From: Rhizomonospora bruguierae
GTDB lineage: Bacteria > Actinomycetota > Actinomycetes > Mycobacteriales > Micromonosporaceae
Length of the DNA stretch: 64,000 bases
Assembly: GCF_018397995.1 (NCBI RefSeq)
Contig: NZ_BBQH01000016.1
Location: forward strand, 62,001 to 126,000
Reading direction: 5' to 3'
Shown here: positions 18,233 to 27,249 of the stretch, piece after piece
Layout of the letters: every line of letters begins with the position of its first letter
Position numbering within the stretch: the stretch's first letter is position 1
Program-made: the position numbers and the translations under genes
Notes under the pieces: generated by a model
Told to the model about the DNA's origin: nothing
Database searches by the model: none
The model's input: the letters and a program-made list of their open reading frames with translations, nothing else

Positions 18233-19138
18233 CTACTGCACGCCGGCCGCCGCGTCGAGGTGGGGCACCGGCACCGTGCCCGCCGGGCTGCGGCCGGCCC
18301 GGCGCAGCGCCACCGTCACGGCGGCGATCACCAGGACGGCCCCGCCGGCCGCGGCACCCACGGCGGCGGTCGGCAGGTCCAGCAGCTTGAGAGCGCTGGC
18401 CAGGAGCACCACGACGAGCGCGGCGCGGACCAGCCCGGCCGGCGCCCGGGACGACACCCGCGCGCCGATCAGTACCCCGGGCACCGATCCCAGCAGCACC
18501 GCGCCGGCGATGTCCAGGTGCAGGTCCCCGAACAGGGCGTGGCCCAGGGCCGCGGCCGTGACCAGCGGTATCGCCTGGATCAGGTCGGTGCCGACCAGGT
18601 CGTTGGGGCGCAGCATCGGGTAGATCGCCAGCAGCACCACGATGATCAGCGACCCGGAGCCGACCGACGTGAGGCCCACGACCAGCCCGCCCAGCGCCCC
18701 GAGGACCACCGTCGGCAGCGGCCGGACCCGCAGCGGCGCCGGCGCCCGGCCGGCCGTCCGGCGCGCCGTGTACGCCTTGATCAGCAGCCCGACCACGGCC
18801 AGCAGCAGCGCCACCGCCAGCGCGACCCGGATGGCGGTCTGCACCGCGGCGTCGTCGCCGAGCAGGCGCAGCAGCAGCACGCCGAGGAACGCGCTCGGCA
18901 CGCTGCCCGCGCACAGCCAGCCGACCAGCGCCCAGTTCACCGTGCCGCGGCGGGCGTGCACCCAGCCGCCGAACGGCTTCATCACCGCGCTCGCCGCCAG
19001 GTCGCTGGAGACCGCCGCCACCGGCGGCACGCCGAACAGCAGCACCAGGATCGGCGTCATCAGCGCCCCGCCGCCCATGCCGGTCAACCCGACGATGATG
19101 CCCACGCCGAGGCCGGCCAGCGCCATGATGGGGTCCAC
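18233..19138 (-). CDS. TauE/SafE family anion exporter
   Basis: 301 residues, almost entirely hydrophobic with about eight membrane segments. The glycine-rich first helix (ALAGLGVGIIVGLTGMGGG) and the repeated second half (ALGGLVVGLTSVGSGSLIIV) show the two-repeat structure of TauE/SafE permeases, which export sulfite or organosulfonates. The GTG start at 19138 has no clear ribosome-binding site. It is convergent with the amidotransferase gene. The substrate is unknown. Confidence 0.88.
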   Translation of the reverse strand: MDPIMALAGLGVGIIVGLTGMGGGALMTPILVLLFGVPPVAAVSSDLAASAVMKPFGGWVHARRGTVNWALVGWLCAGSVPSAFLGVLLLRLLGDDAAVQTAIRVALAVALLLAVVGLLIKAYTARRTAGRAPAPLRVRPLPTVVLGALGGLVVGLTSVGSGSLIIVVLLAIYPMLRPNDLVGTDLIQAIPLVTAAALGHALFGDLHLDIAGAVLLGSVPGVLIGARVSSRAPAGLVRAALVVVLLASALKLLDLPTAAVGAAAGGAVLVIAAVTVALRRAGRSPAGTVPVPHLDAAAGVQ

Positions 19139-19226
19139 GCCCCGAGTTTGCGCGCGGCGGCCGGGCTTTGTCTACTAAACCAGTGGACTTGGTGGAGAAC
19201 TTCCTATCAGCCGGGACGCCGGCCGG

Positions 19227-19601
19227 TCAGGACCAGATCGCCTGGGCGACCGTGATGCCGATGAATGCGGCGCCGAGCCCCGCCGCGACGCTGGCGACCG
19301 CGTTGGCGACCGCGTAGAACGCCGCCTTCTCCTCGACCAGCCGTACCGTCTCGTAACCGAACGTCGAGTACGTGGTGAGCGCGCCGCAGAAGCCGGTGCC
19401 GAGGAGGGTGCCCAGCGCGCCCGGCACGACCCCGGCGGTGGCGCCGCCGATCAGCACGCCGAGGATCAGCGACCCGGTCACGTTGACCGCGAACGTCCCC
19501 CACGGGAACAGCGAGTCGTGGCGGGCCTGGACGGCGCGGTCCAGCAGGTACCGCAGCGGCGCGCCGACGGCCGCCCCGAGCGCCACGTACAGGAAGCTCA
19601 C
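19227..19601 (-). CDS. crcB: Fluoride channel FluC/CrcB, second subunit
   Basis: 124 residues with four membrane helices. Signature motifs include GAPLRYLLDR, NVTGSLILGVL and GALTTYSTFGYE, the last containing the Thr/Ser/Phe residues that line the fluoride pathway. Fluc channels are dual-topology dimers; actinomycetes often encode two paralogues that form a heterodimer. GTG 19601 overlaps the stop of the upstream crcB (GTGA), so the two are translated together. It exports toxic fluoride from the cytosol. Confidence 0.93.
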   Translation of the reverse strand: MSFLYVALGAAVGAPLRYLLDRAVQARHDSLFPWGTFAVNVTGSLILGVLIGGATAGVVPGALGTLLGTGFCGALTTYSTFGYETVRLVEEKAAFYAVANAVASVAAGLGAAFIGITVAQAIWS

Positions 19602-20071
19602 CGCGGCCGACCCCGCCGCGCCAGGCGCCGGGTGAGCGCCTGCCCGGCCGCGACCGCGGCGAGCGCGGCGACGAGCGTGCCGGCCAGGTACACCAGGCCG
19701 GTGCCGGCGGCGCCCGCGGCGACGAGCCGCTGCACCTCCACCGCGTAGGTGGAGAACGTGGTGTACCCGCCGAGCACGCCCACGCCGAGGAACGGGCGGA
19801 CCAGCCGGTGCGCCGGGCGTACCTCCGTGATCAGCACCATGAGCACCCCGATGAGCAGGCACCCGGAGACGTTGGTCAGCAGCGTGGCCCACGGGAACTG
19901 GTCGGGCTGGCGGGGCAGGGCCAGCGCCAGGGCGTACCGTCCGCAGGCGCCGGCGACGCCACCGGCGGAGATGGCGGCGAGCACCGCCCAGGGCGTGCGC
20001 GCCAGTTCGGCGCGCTGCGCGGGTACGTGGAGGTCGACGTCCGGATCAACCACGGGTCGAGCGTCTGCCAC
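19598..20071 (-). CDS. crcB: Fluoride channel FluC/CrcB, first subunit
   Basis: 157 residues, with about 30 polar residues before the first helix. Core motifs GACGRYALALALP, NVSGCLLIGVLM and GGYTTFSTYAVE match Fluc proteins. It is paired with the shorter CrcB encoded immediately downstream; the opposite charge bias expected of a heterodimer with inverted topologies is plausible but not tested. The GTG start is used. No fluoride riboswitch is visible, and the gap to the upstream gene is only 18 bp, so the pair may be transcribed with the DUF2156 gene. Confidence 0.92.
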   Translation of the reverse strand: MADARPVVDPDVDLHVPAQRAELARTPWAVLAAISAGGVAGACGRYALALALPRQPDQFPWATLLTNVSGCLLIGVLMVLITEVRPAHRLVRPFLGVGVLGGYTTFSTYAVEVQRLVAAGAAGTGLVYLAGTLVAALAAVAAGQALTRRLARRGRPR

Positions 20072-20089
20072 GGGCCGAGCATAGTGCCG

Positions 20090-21640
20090 CTACGGCGCCA
20101 CGCCCGCCTCCTGCGGCAGGTCGCGGCCCGGCGCGGCGGGGCGGTGCCGGCCGAACTCGGCCAGCAGCGCGGCGGGGCCGACCCGGGGCAGGTCCCACCA
20201 GGTGCACAGCAGCAGGAGCCGGGGGCGCCACCGCGGGTGGAACTTGGCCGTGAACCGCCACAGCGGCCGCAGTTCGATCCAGCGGTCCAACACGTGCAGG
20301 GGGATCCGGGCCAGCGCGGCCATCCGGCCGGGGCTGACGAAGGCGCGGCGCATGCCCGCGAAGTTCAGCGAGACCTCCCGCACGCCGCGCTCCCGGCCGT
20401 ACCCGGCCGCCTCGACGATGAGTCGCTCGACGACGCCGTTCGGCGCGTCCAGCCGGCGCGGCGCGACATCCAGGGAGAGCACGGCACCGCCACCGGCCAC
20501 CGCGAACCGCGCGAACGCCTGCGGCGCGCCCGCCCGGTCGTAGGCCACCGCGACCAGCACGTCCGCGCGCGGCGCGAGGATGCGGTCCAGGTTCATCGCG
20601 AAGCCGCGCTCCGCCCGCCCCCGCAGCCAGTTCTCCAGGACCGGCGCCAGCCGGCGGGCCAGCGACGCGTCGAGGACGCCGAGGTCGACCCGGACCCCGC
20701 TGAGGTGGGTGCGGCGCACCGCCTGGCGCACGTTGCGCATCCGCCGGGTGGCCAGCGAGAACCCGGCCACGTCCAGCACCGCCTCGTCGCCGATCTCGAC
20801 GCCGCGCCGGGGGCCGGCGGCGCGCCACACCCCGGCGTCCGCGGCGTCGGCGCCGAGCACGGCGGGGCGCCATCCGCGCCGCTCGCAGAGCCGGCCGAAG
20901 GCGGCGACCGCCGCGGGTGCGGACGCCGCCGCGCCCACCGGATCCCCGCCGGCCAGGGCCACCCCCCACACCACCCGGTACCCGATCGCCGCGGCGCCGT
21001 CGTCGCTGAACACGTACGCCCTGTCGGCACGGGTGGCAAATGGCGCGAGGCTGCCCGAATCCGGGTGCCGGACGAGGTCGCGCACCCGCGCGCGGGTGGC
21101 CTCGTCATCGGCGGGCGGCGGCGGCGCGGGCGCGAACGCCAGCGCCAGGGCGAGCAGCGCCGCGAGCACGACGGCGAGCAGGAACACCCGGTCGGAGCGG
21201 GCGGCCGCCCGCGACGGCAGGGTCAGCGCTGCGTGCGCCACCTGCCGCACCGGCGTCCGGTCCCGGGCGGACAGCCACAGCCCGTGCCCCACGACCAGCG
21301 TCAGCGCGCCCAGGCCGGCGTACGCGGCCGCGCGCAGCCGGCGCGGATCGGGGCGCGCGACGTACTGCGCGTGACCGGCGATCAGCAGCACCGCCACCGC
21401 GCCGAGCGCGAGGAACCGGCCCGGCCGGTGCGGCGGCAGCAGCGCCAGCAACGCCACCAGGGCCAGGCCCGCCTGCCACGCGAGGCGCCGCCGGCCGAGC
21501 AGCCCGCGCCCGAGGACCAGCAGGGTGCCGGCCAGCGCCCAACGGTCCACCGTGGGCAGAGCGGCACCGAGCGGGGTCAGGCAACCCACGGCCGCCCCGA
21601 CCGAGAGCGCACCCGCCGCGCGCGGCCCCCATGCCCTCAC
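20090..21640 (-). CDS. Phosphatidylglycerol lysyltransferase-like membrane protein (DUF2156, MprF/LysX C-domain)
   Basis: 516 residues. The first about 200 residues hold roughly six to seven membrane helices. The cytosolic C-terminal part is a DUF2156/LPG-synthase domain (GWRPAVLGADAAD, RRMRNVRQAVRRT, LDVAPRRLDAPNGVVERLIV, EVSLNFAGM). In MprF this tandem-GNAT domain moves an aminoacyl group from tRNA to phosphatidylglycerol, making the membrane less anionic. The protein is shorter than full MprF and lacks a lysyl-tRNA synthetase domain, so the aminoacyl donor is unknown. It may be transcribed with the crcB pair 18 bp downstream. Confidence 0.82.
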   Translation of the reverse strand: MRAWGPRAAGALSVGAAVGCLTPLGAALPTVDRWALAGTLLVLGRGLLGRRRLAWQAGLALVALLALLPPHRPGRFLALGAVAVLLIAGHAQYVARPDPRRLRAAAYAGLGALTLVVGHGLWLSARDRTPVRQVAHAALTLPSRAAARSDRVFLLAVVLAALLALALAFAPAPPPPADDEATRARVRDLVRHPDSGSLAPFATRADRAYVFSDDGAAAIGYRVVWGVALAGGDPVGAAASAPAAVAAFGRLCERRGWRPAVLGADAADAGVWRAAGPRRGVEIGDEAVLDVAGFSLATRRMRNVRQAVRRTHLSGVRVDLGVLDASLARRLAPVLENWLRGRAERGFAMNLDRILAPRADVLVAVAYDRAGAPQAFARFAVAGGGAVLSLDVAPRRLDAPNGVVERLIVEAAGYGRERGVREVSLNFAGMRRAFVSPGRMAALARIPLHVLDRWIELRPLWRFTAKFHPRWRPRLLLLCTWWDLPRVGPAALLAEFGRHRPAAPGRDLPQEAGVAP

Positions 21641-21713
21641 CCCGCCATCATCGCGGACCGCACTGAGTACCGGTACTCATCCATGGGGCCGATTACGGCG
21701 GCAGACTCGGCGG

Positions 21714-22121
21714 ATGACCTCGATGCGTACCGGCGTCCGTGCCGCCCTGGCCGTCCCCGCCGTCGCCGTTTTGACCGTGGCCGCCTGGTATGCCTGGCTC
21801 GGCTGGGATACCGGTTATGACGTGGATCCCAGCACCGGCGCGGTCAGCGGCCCGTACCAGTGGTGGCAGGTCGCCGGCTGCGTGTTCACCCTGGCGGCCA
21901 TCGCCGTCCTCGCCACCCTGATCGCGCCCGCGTGGGCCGTCGCCGGGGCGCTGACCCTCGCGTTCACCGCCGCCTGGTCGGCCCGCGCGGCCTCGTCCGA
22001 CGACTCGGGGCTGTGGGTGGTCGGCGCGGTGCTGGTCCTGCTCGGCACGGCCGCCGGTTCGGCGCTGCTCACCGGCGTGACCGCCCGCGCGGTCCGGCGG
22101 GGCCGCCGGGTGCCCGGCTGA
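21714..22121 (+). CDS. Small four-helix membrane protein, function unknown
   Basis: 135 residues from ATG 21714 (ATG 21723 is an alternative). Four hydrophobic segments are visible at about 8-30, 50-70, 75-92 and 100-120. The loop GWDTGYDVDPSTGAVSGPYQ between helices 1 and 2 is polar and probably extracytoplasmic. I recognise no family signature; similar small proteins are common and uncharacterised in actinomycetes. It is divergent from the lysyltransferase-like gene, with about 70 bp between starts. Confidence 0.7.
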   Translation: MTSMRTGVRAALAVPAVAVLTVAAWYAWLGWDTGYDVDPSTGAVSGPYQWWQVAGCVFTLAAIAVLATLIAPAWAVAGALTLAFTAAWSARAASSDDSGLWVVGAVLVLLGTAAGSALLTGVTARAVRRGRRVPG

Positions 22122-22170
22122 GGGCGAAACCGGTCGACAGGGGCGGTGGCGGCGCCAATGCTGGGCGGCG

Positions 22171-22646
22171 ATGAGGCGAGAAGCGATGGAGTTCCGGGCC
22201 GGCGAGGCGCGTCTCGCGGCCGACCGCTGGCCCGGTCGGGACCCCACGATCGTCCTGCTGCACAGCGGAGTCACCGACCGCCGGTCCTGGTGCGGCAGCG
22301 CGGACCTGCTGGCGGAGGCGGGCACCGCGGTCGCGTACGACCGGCGCGGCTACGGGCGCGGACACTGGCGCTGGAGATGAACCTGGCGATCCTCCGGCGC
22401 GGCCTGCCCGAGGAGGCCGGCGCCTCCGGCGTCGAGGCGTGGCCGCGAATCGAGCGGGTCACCGTGCCGACCACCGTCGCCCGGGGTGACCTGGACCTGC
22501 CCCACATCATCGACCGCTGCACCCGACTGGCGGAACGGCTGCCCAGCGCCCGGGCGGTGGTGCTGCCCGGGGTGGCGCACCTGCCGTCCCTGGAGCGGCC
22601 GGCGGCCGTGGCGGCGCTGATCCGCGAGGCCGTCGCCGCCGGGTGA
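22171..22646 (+). pseudogene. Alpha/beta hydrolase with central deletion and frameshift
   Basis: The N-terminal quarter reads normally (PTIVLLHSGVTDRRSW, AVAYDRRGYGRG), then at about 22365 the frame changes and only the C-terminal third follows (VTVPTTVARGDLDLPHIIDR, RAVVLPGVAHLPSLERP). The missing part would contain the nucleophile elbow (G-x-S-x-G), so the catalytic Ser is gone; the late His (GVAHLP) remains. Typical length is about 270 residues; about 160 remain across two frames. Loss of over 300 bp argues against a sequencing error. Confidence 0.85.
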
Positions 22647-22654
22647 AGGGGATC

Positions 22655-23193
22655 GGCGGCACGCGGACGCTCGCCGTGACCGGCACCGGCCGGTACGTGC
22701 GGATGTACGGGACCGCCCGAGCCACCGCATACGGCTACTCGCTCTGGGAGTTCGCGGTGCGCATCTCAGCGACGAGGTGCCCGCCGAGTTCAAGCACCTG
22801 GCCCAGGTGCAGGCGCCGTACCGGATCCCGGCGCCGGGCAGCGACGCCGACTTCCGCGCCGGCGGGCAGTACGCCAACTACTTCACCGGCTACGCGTCGT
22901 CGGTCGGGGTGTCGGCGTCCACCCAGGACATCTTCGGCTGCGCGGGCCCGCTCGCGAACGACCCGGGGCACTGCTCCGCCCTGAACCGGCACGTGGCCCA
23001 GCTACCCGAGTCGCAGTGGTCCACGCCGAGCCTGTACTACCAGGCTGCGCCGGCGAACTACTACGCGCGCTTCTGGCACGACCACGCGATCACCAAGCTG
23101 GCGTACGGCTTCCCGTACGACGACTACGCCGGCCAGTCCTCGTTCATCTCCCACGGCAACCCGCAGTACCTGCTGGTTGCCGTGGGCTGGTAG
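22655..23193 (+). pseudogene. Remnant of a beta-1,3-glucanase (GH64) with F5/8C domain
   Basis: This begins with the end of a discoidin-type (F5/8C) domain (TLAVTGTGRYVRMYG, YGYSLWEF) that closely matches, at DNA level too, the domains of the GH55 enzyme at 42.9-45.5 kb. A frameshift and deletion near 22765 lead into the C-terminus of a GH64 protein: YYQAAPANYYARFWHDHAI, AYGFPYDDYAGQSSF and the family-typical ending QYLLVAVGW. The catalytic N-terminal half and the signal peptide are missing. It abuts the alpha/beta hydrolase remnant, so the two scars form one decayed stretch upstream of the LacI gene. Confidence 0.8.
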
Positions 23194-23215
23194 CGGCCGC
23201 AGGTACCCTCGGCGG

Positions 23216-24259
23216 ATGCAGGAGAGAAGGCCGACGCTGGCCGATGTGGCCCGCGAGGCGGGGGTGTCCGTGACGGCGGCGTCCCGCGTCGTCAACGGCG
23301 GCCGGGGTGTCGCCCCGCACGTGCGGCGCCGGGTCCAGGCGGTGATCGACCGGCTGGCGTACCGGCCCAGCCCCGCCGCGCGGGCCCTCGCCGCGGGCCG
23401 CGCCGACGTGGTCGAACTGGTCGTGGTCGACGACGGCGAATGCAGCCTCGGGTCCAACCCGTACTGCGGGCGGGTGGTGGCGGGGATCGCCGCCGAGCTG
23501 GCCGGCAGCCCGGCACAGCTGCGCATCCACGTCGTGGACGAGTCCGCGGCGCCGCGCCGGCTGGTCGAGGTCGCGGGGGCGGCCAGCCTCGGCGCGATCC
23601 TGGTCAACGTCCCCGCCGACCTGGGCGCCGACTTCTACCGCCGGTGCGACCGGGTCGTCTCGATGGGCCGTTCGGCGCCCCGGGTGCCGTTCATCGACCC
23701 GGACAACGTGGCCGGCGCCCGCGCCGCCGTCGACCATCTGTACCGGGGCGGGCGGCGGAGGCTGGCCGCGATCCACGGCCCGGAGCGGAACCCGTGCGCG
23801 ATCGGGCGCCGCACCGGCTACCAGGAGGCGATGCGCGACGCCGGTCTGCCCCCGCTCGGTGCCGGTGGGAACTTCCGCCGCGAGGGCGGGTACGCCGGGA
23901 CGCAGCGCCTGCTGGCCGACCACCCGGACCTGGACGCCCTGTTCGTCGCCTGCGACGTGATGGCCGTCGGCGCGCTCCAGGCGCTGGCCGCCGCCGGCCG
24001 CCGGGTGCCGGACGACGTGGCCGTGGTCGGCTTCGACGACAGCCTCCTGGTCAGCTGCACGATCCCGCCGCTGAGTTCGGTGCGGCAGCCGGTGGAGGAG
24101 ATGGCGGCCACGGCCACCCGCGCGCTGCTGGGCGGCCACCTCGCCGCCTGGCAGAGCACCTTTCCGACCACGCTCAAGGTGCGCGAAAGCTCGCGTCCTG
24201 ATCCGCGGCGTGGGCGTGGACGGCTCAGGCGGCGTCCCGCCGGGTGGCCGCGGGGGTGA
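23216..24259 (+). CDS. LacI-family transcriptional regulator
   Basis: 347 residues from ATG 23216. An N-terminal LacI helix-turn-helix is present (TLADVAREAGVSVTAASRVV) with the hinge helix (SPAARALAAGRAD), then a periplasmic-binding-like sensor domain (AIGRRTGYQEAM, DALFVACDVMAVGAL, DVAVVGFDDSLL). The last about 20 residues are Arg/Gly-rich and run 35 bp into the convergent gtrA-like gene, which suggests loss of the original stop after KVRESSRP. It follows a decayed beta-1,3-glucanase gene, so it may once have controlled it and could control the GH55 gene; this is inference. No operator is evident at its own promoter. Confidence 0.88.
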   Translation: MQERRPTLADVAREAGVSVTAASRVVNGGRGVAPHVRRRVQAVIDRLAYRPSPAARALAAGRADVVELVVVDDGECSLGSNPYCGRVVAGIAAELAGSPAQLRIHVVDESAAPRRLVEVAGAASLGAILVNVPADLGADFYRRCDRVVSMGRSAPRVPFIDPDNVAGARAAVDHLYRGGRRRLAAIHGPERNPCAIGRRTGYQEAMRDAGLPPLGAGGNFRREGGYAGTQRLLADHPDLDALFVACDVMAVGALQALAAAGRRVPDDVAVVGFDDSLLVSCTIPPLSSVRQPVEEMAATATRALLGGHLAAWQSTFPTTLKVRESSRPDPRRGRGRLRRRPAGWPRG

Positions 24260-24776
24260 CCGGCCGCCGGCGCAGCGCACGGGCCGCGCGGCCGTTCGGC
24301 TCGGGCCACACCCAGCGGCGGAACGCCCACAGGCGGAACACCATGCCGAGCAGGGTGCCCAGGATCATGCCGCTGGCGAAGTCGGAGACCTCCTGCACGG
24401 TCCGGGAGACCTCGGGGACGTGCAGGTGGAAGACGTACCGGGCCAGCAGCAGCGGGACGTCGGTCACCGCCACGGCCAGGCCGCTGAACAGGAAGAACAG
24501 CACCGCCTCGTGGTGCCGCCGGCGGCCGCCGCGGTGCCGGAACGACCACTCCCGGTTCAGCAGGTACGACACCACGGAGGCGACCACGGTCGCGATGGTG
24601 AGCGCCGTCACCGGCTTGTGCGCCAGGACGGTCAGCTTCAGGCCGTAGTTGATCGCGGCGGTCAGCAGATAGCAGAAGCCGCCGACCAGGACGAACTTCA
24701 CGACCTCGCGGTGCTTCCACAGCAGCCGGTGCAGGGGCGCGGGGAGCTTTGCGAGCGCGTGGCGGGCGATGGGCAC
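24225..24776 (-). CDS. GtrA-family membrane protein
   Basis: 183 residues with four membrane helices and the GtrA pattern: KFVLVGGFCYLLTAAINYGL in helix 1, VSYLLNREWSFRH at the end of helix 2, and FRLWAFRRWVWPE after helix 4. GtrA proteins flip or help move polyprenyl-linked sugars, often for cell-wall or exopolysaccharide glycosylation. No glycosyltransferase partner is adjacent. Its 3-prime end overlaps the convergent LacI gene by 35 bp. Confidence 0.85.
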   Translation of the reverse strand: MPIARHALAKLPAPLHRLLWKHREVVKFVLVGGFCYLLTAAINYGLKLTVLAHKPVTALTIATVVASVVSYLLNREWSFRHRGGRRRHHEAVLFFLFSGLAVAVTDVPLLLARYVFHLHVPEVSRTVQEVSDFASGMILGTLLGMVFRLWAFRRWVWPEPNGRAARALRRRPVTPAATRRDAA

Positions 24777-24914
24777 CGGCGCACTTTACCGGTTCATCCT
24801 GTGCGCCCCGGTCGTTGGCGACACGGCCCCACCAGGGGTCCTCCCTCCGCCGGGGAGGACGTTGCCTCCGGCGGGTGAAGCGGGGCCGGGGTGCCGGTCC
24901 CTAGCGTCGGGGTC

Positions 24915-25790
24915 ATGGCACAGACGCACGCCGTGATCCTCCACAGTGTCCGCGCTGAGCGGGCCTGGGCGGTGGTCCGCCTCACGCGCCCGTGGTTCTG
25001 GCCGCTCGGCTGGGCCGGTACGTTCCTCGGCTCGGTCCTCGCCACCGGGCGGTGGCTGCCCGAGCCGCCGGCCCTGCCCGCGTACCTGGCCGCGTACGTC
25101 GTGCTTGGACCGCTGGTCTGGGGCGCGGTGCTGGCCCTGAACGACCTGCACGACCTGCCCGGCGATCGGCGCAACCCGCGCAAGGCGACCGCGTCGCTGG
25201 TCACCGGGGCGCTGACCAGGGTGGACCTGCGGCGCGCTCGCGGTCGCGGCCGGGATCGGGCCGACCTTCCTCGCGGGCACGGTCGCCGTGCTCGTCCTCG
25301 GCTGGCTCTACAGCGCGCCGCCGATCCGCCTCAAGGCCCGCCCCGGCGCGGACGTGACCGTTAACGCGCTGGTCGTGGGCGTGCTGGGCCCGCTGGCCGG
25401 CTGGTCCCTGCACCGCCCGCCCGGCGCGTACCCGCCGGTGATGGTGGTGCTGGCCTGCTGCTCGGCGCGGCGCTCTACCTGCCGACGACCGTGATCGACC
25501 TGGCGGCCGACCGGGCGGCCGGCTACGCGGCGGCCGCGGTGCGGTGGCACCCCCGCACCTGCTACCGCACCGGCCTGGCACTGTGGACGGCGGCGACCAT
25601 CACCTGGCTGGTCTGCTGCCACCTGAACGTACTCGCCCGGCGTGACGACTGGACACTCCAGACGGTAGCCGCGCCGCTGCTCGTGGCGGTGTACGCGGTC
25701 GCCGCGCGCCGGCCGTCGATCCCACGGATGGCGCTCGTGGTCGTGGCGTTCGCGGTGCCGGCCGCGGACTTCCTGGCCGCCGTGGCCTGA
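24915..25790 (+). pseudogene. UbiA-family prenyltransferase with two frameshifts
   Basis: Three consecutive frames are needed to read one UbiA protein of about 290 residues. Frame 1 (24915 to about 25235) carries the first Asp-rich motif, NDLHDLPGDRRNPRKATASL. Frame 2 (about 25235-25460) carries FLAGTVAVLVLGWLYSAPP. Frame 3 (from about 25460) carries the second Asp motif, TVIDLAADRAAGY. The shifts are opposite, so the last part returns to the original frame. With both motifs intact, this could be a recently broken gene or two sequencing errors in GC-rich DNA. The family attaches isoprenoid chains to aromatic or other acceptors in the membrane; the substrate is unknown. Confidence 0.75.
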
Positions 25791-25803
25791 CCCGCGGTGC
25801 CCG

Positions 25804-27087
25804 TCAGGCGCCGGTGGGGAAGGTCTCCGGCTCGCGGGCGTCCTCGGCCGGGGTGCGCAGCGGGCGCACCGCCGACGACCGGTCGAACCAGCAGAACGCG
25901 TCGTACCGCTCGCCGAGCACGGTCGGCACGTAGTTGCCCCACCGCTCCCGCTCCGGGTGGTAGACCACACCGATCGCGCGGTGGTCCAGCGCGTCGGTGA
26001 GCAGGTCGGGCCGCCCGTCCCGGGGGAAGACGAGCAGCGCCCGCTCCGGCGCGGTCTCGTGCAGGACCTCCTCCAGCGAGTCCCGCCGGGCCGGCGGCAC
26101 CGGCATCTCACGCATCGGGGCACCCCACTCGTCCCCGGCGATCACCGTGCCCGCATGGGTGCCGAAGCCGACCAGCACCACCTCGTCCGCGCCGTACCGC
26201 TCCCGGCCCAACTGCCCGATGTTCACCGCGCCGGACTGCGCCATGTCGGTGGCGCGGGCGTCCCCGACGTGCGTGTTGTGCGCCCAGACGATCCCCTTGG
26301 CCGCCCGCCCGTAGTACTCCAGCAGCCGGGCCAGGGTGTCGTCCATGTGCCGGTCGCGCACGTTCCACGCCTCGGAGCCGCCGCCGAGCATCGCCCGGTA
26401 GTACCGCTCCGCGCCCAGCACCGCCGCGGCGTTGCGCTCCGCGCCGAACGAGTCGCTGCCGGCGTTCCGGGCGGCCGCCTCGCGCAGCGCCATCAGCAGT
26501 TCCAGCACCTCCGGCTCGCAGCCCTCGGGTACCAGGCGGGTGGCCATCGCGTACCGCTGCGGGTCCTCGCCGTAGGGTTCGAAGCACCGGTAGGCGGCCA
26601 GCGCCTCCGGTACCCGTTCCGGGTCGTTCTCCCGCAGGTACAGCATGACCTCGCGCAGCGACTCCCACAGCGAGTACACGTCCAGGCCGTGGAAGCCGAC
26701 CGGCTCCGGCACGGTCGCGTTGTACCCGCGCAGCCACCGGCAGAAGTCGGCCACCTCCTCGTTGGCCCACATCCACGTCGGCCACCGCTCGAACCCGGTC
26801 AGCGCCGCCCGGGGGTCCTCCGGCGCGCCGGGGTCGCGGCGGGTGCTGCGGTCCACCCGGGCGCAGTCCGGCCAGTCGCCCTCCACGGCCACGAACGAGA
26901 AGCCCCGCTCGGTGATCAGCCGCTGGGTGAGCGCCGCGCGCCACCGGTAGAACTCGTGCGTGCCGTGCGTCGCCTCGCCGAGCATCACCACCCGCGCGCC
27001 GGCCACCCGGTCCATCAGCGGGTCCAGGTCGCCCGGCCCGGTCAGTGGCGTCGCCAGCCCCGTCACCTCGTCGCCGTACCGGCCCAT
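25804..27087 (-). CDS. Erythromycin esterase family protein
   Basis: 427 residues. It carries the conserved glutamates and histidines of the family: [51 protein letters not shown]. EreA/EreB open the macrolactone ring of erythromycin, but most homologues in actinomycetes have no shown esterase activity, so drug resistance should not be assumed. ATG 27087 is used; GTG 27096 is in frame. It is divergent from the GH95 gene with a 160-bp shared upstream region and convergent with the broken UbiA gene. The open frame continues upstream antisense to GH95, but that is a shadow. Confidence 0.88.
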   Translation of the reverse strand: MGRYGDEVTGLATPLTGPGDLDPLMDRVAGARVVMLGEATHGTHEFYRWRAALTQRLITERGFSFVAVEGDWPDCARVDRSTRRDPGAPEDPRAALTGFERWPTWMWANEEVADFCRWLRGYNATVPEPVGFHGLDVYSLWESLREVMLYLRENDPERVPEALAAYRCFEPYGEDPQRYAMATRLVPEGCEPEVLELLMALREAAARNAGSDSFGAERNAAAVLGAERYYRAMLGGGSEAWNVRDRHMDDTLARLLEYYGRAAKGIVWAHNTHVGDARATDMAQSGAVNIGQLGRERYGADEVVLVGFGTHAGTVIAGDEWGAPMREMPVPPARRDSLEEVLHETAPERALLVFPRDGRPDLLTDALDHRAIGVVYHPERERWGNYVPTVLGERYDAFCWFDRSSAVRPLRTPAEDAREPETFPTGA

Positions 27088-27249
27088 TGCCCTCACGACC
27101 AGCGGGTACCCCGTGCGTCCGCGGCCATGCCGGCTGGGCCGGCGCAAGAGGTCCGGGCACCACGGTGTCCAGCCGGGGCCCGCTCCGCACCGCTGGCCAC
27201 CGCTGAGCCATGGCCTCGCCGAAACATCGGGGACGGTACGTTCCTCGAT

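Noticed and set aside
20072-20089. Fluoride riboswitch upstream of the crcB pair
   Set aside because: The gap is only 18 bp and no crcB-motif fold can fit.
25804-27087. Calling the erythromycin esterase family gene a macrolide-resistance determinant
   Set aside because: Most actinobacterial homologues have no shown activity on macrolides and the context gives no support.
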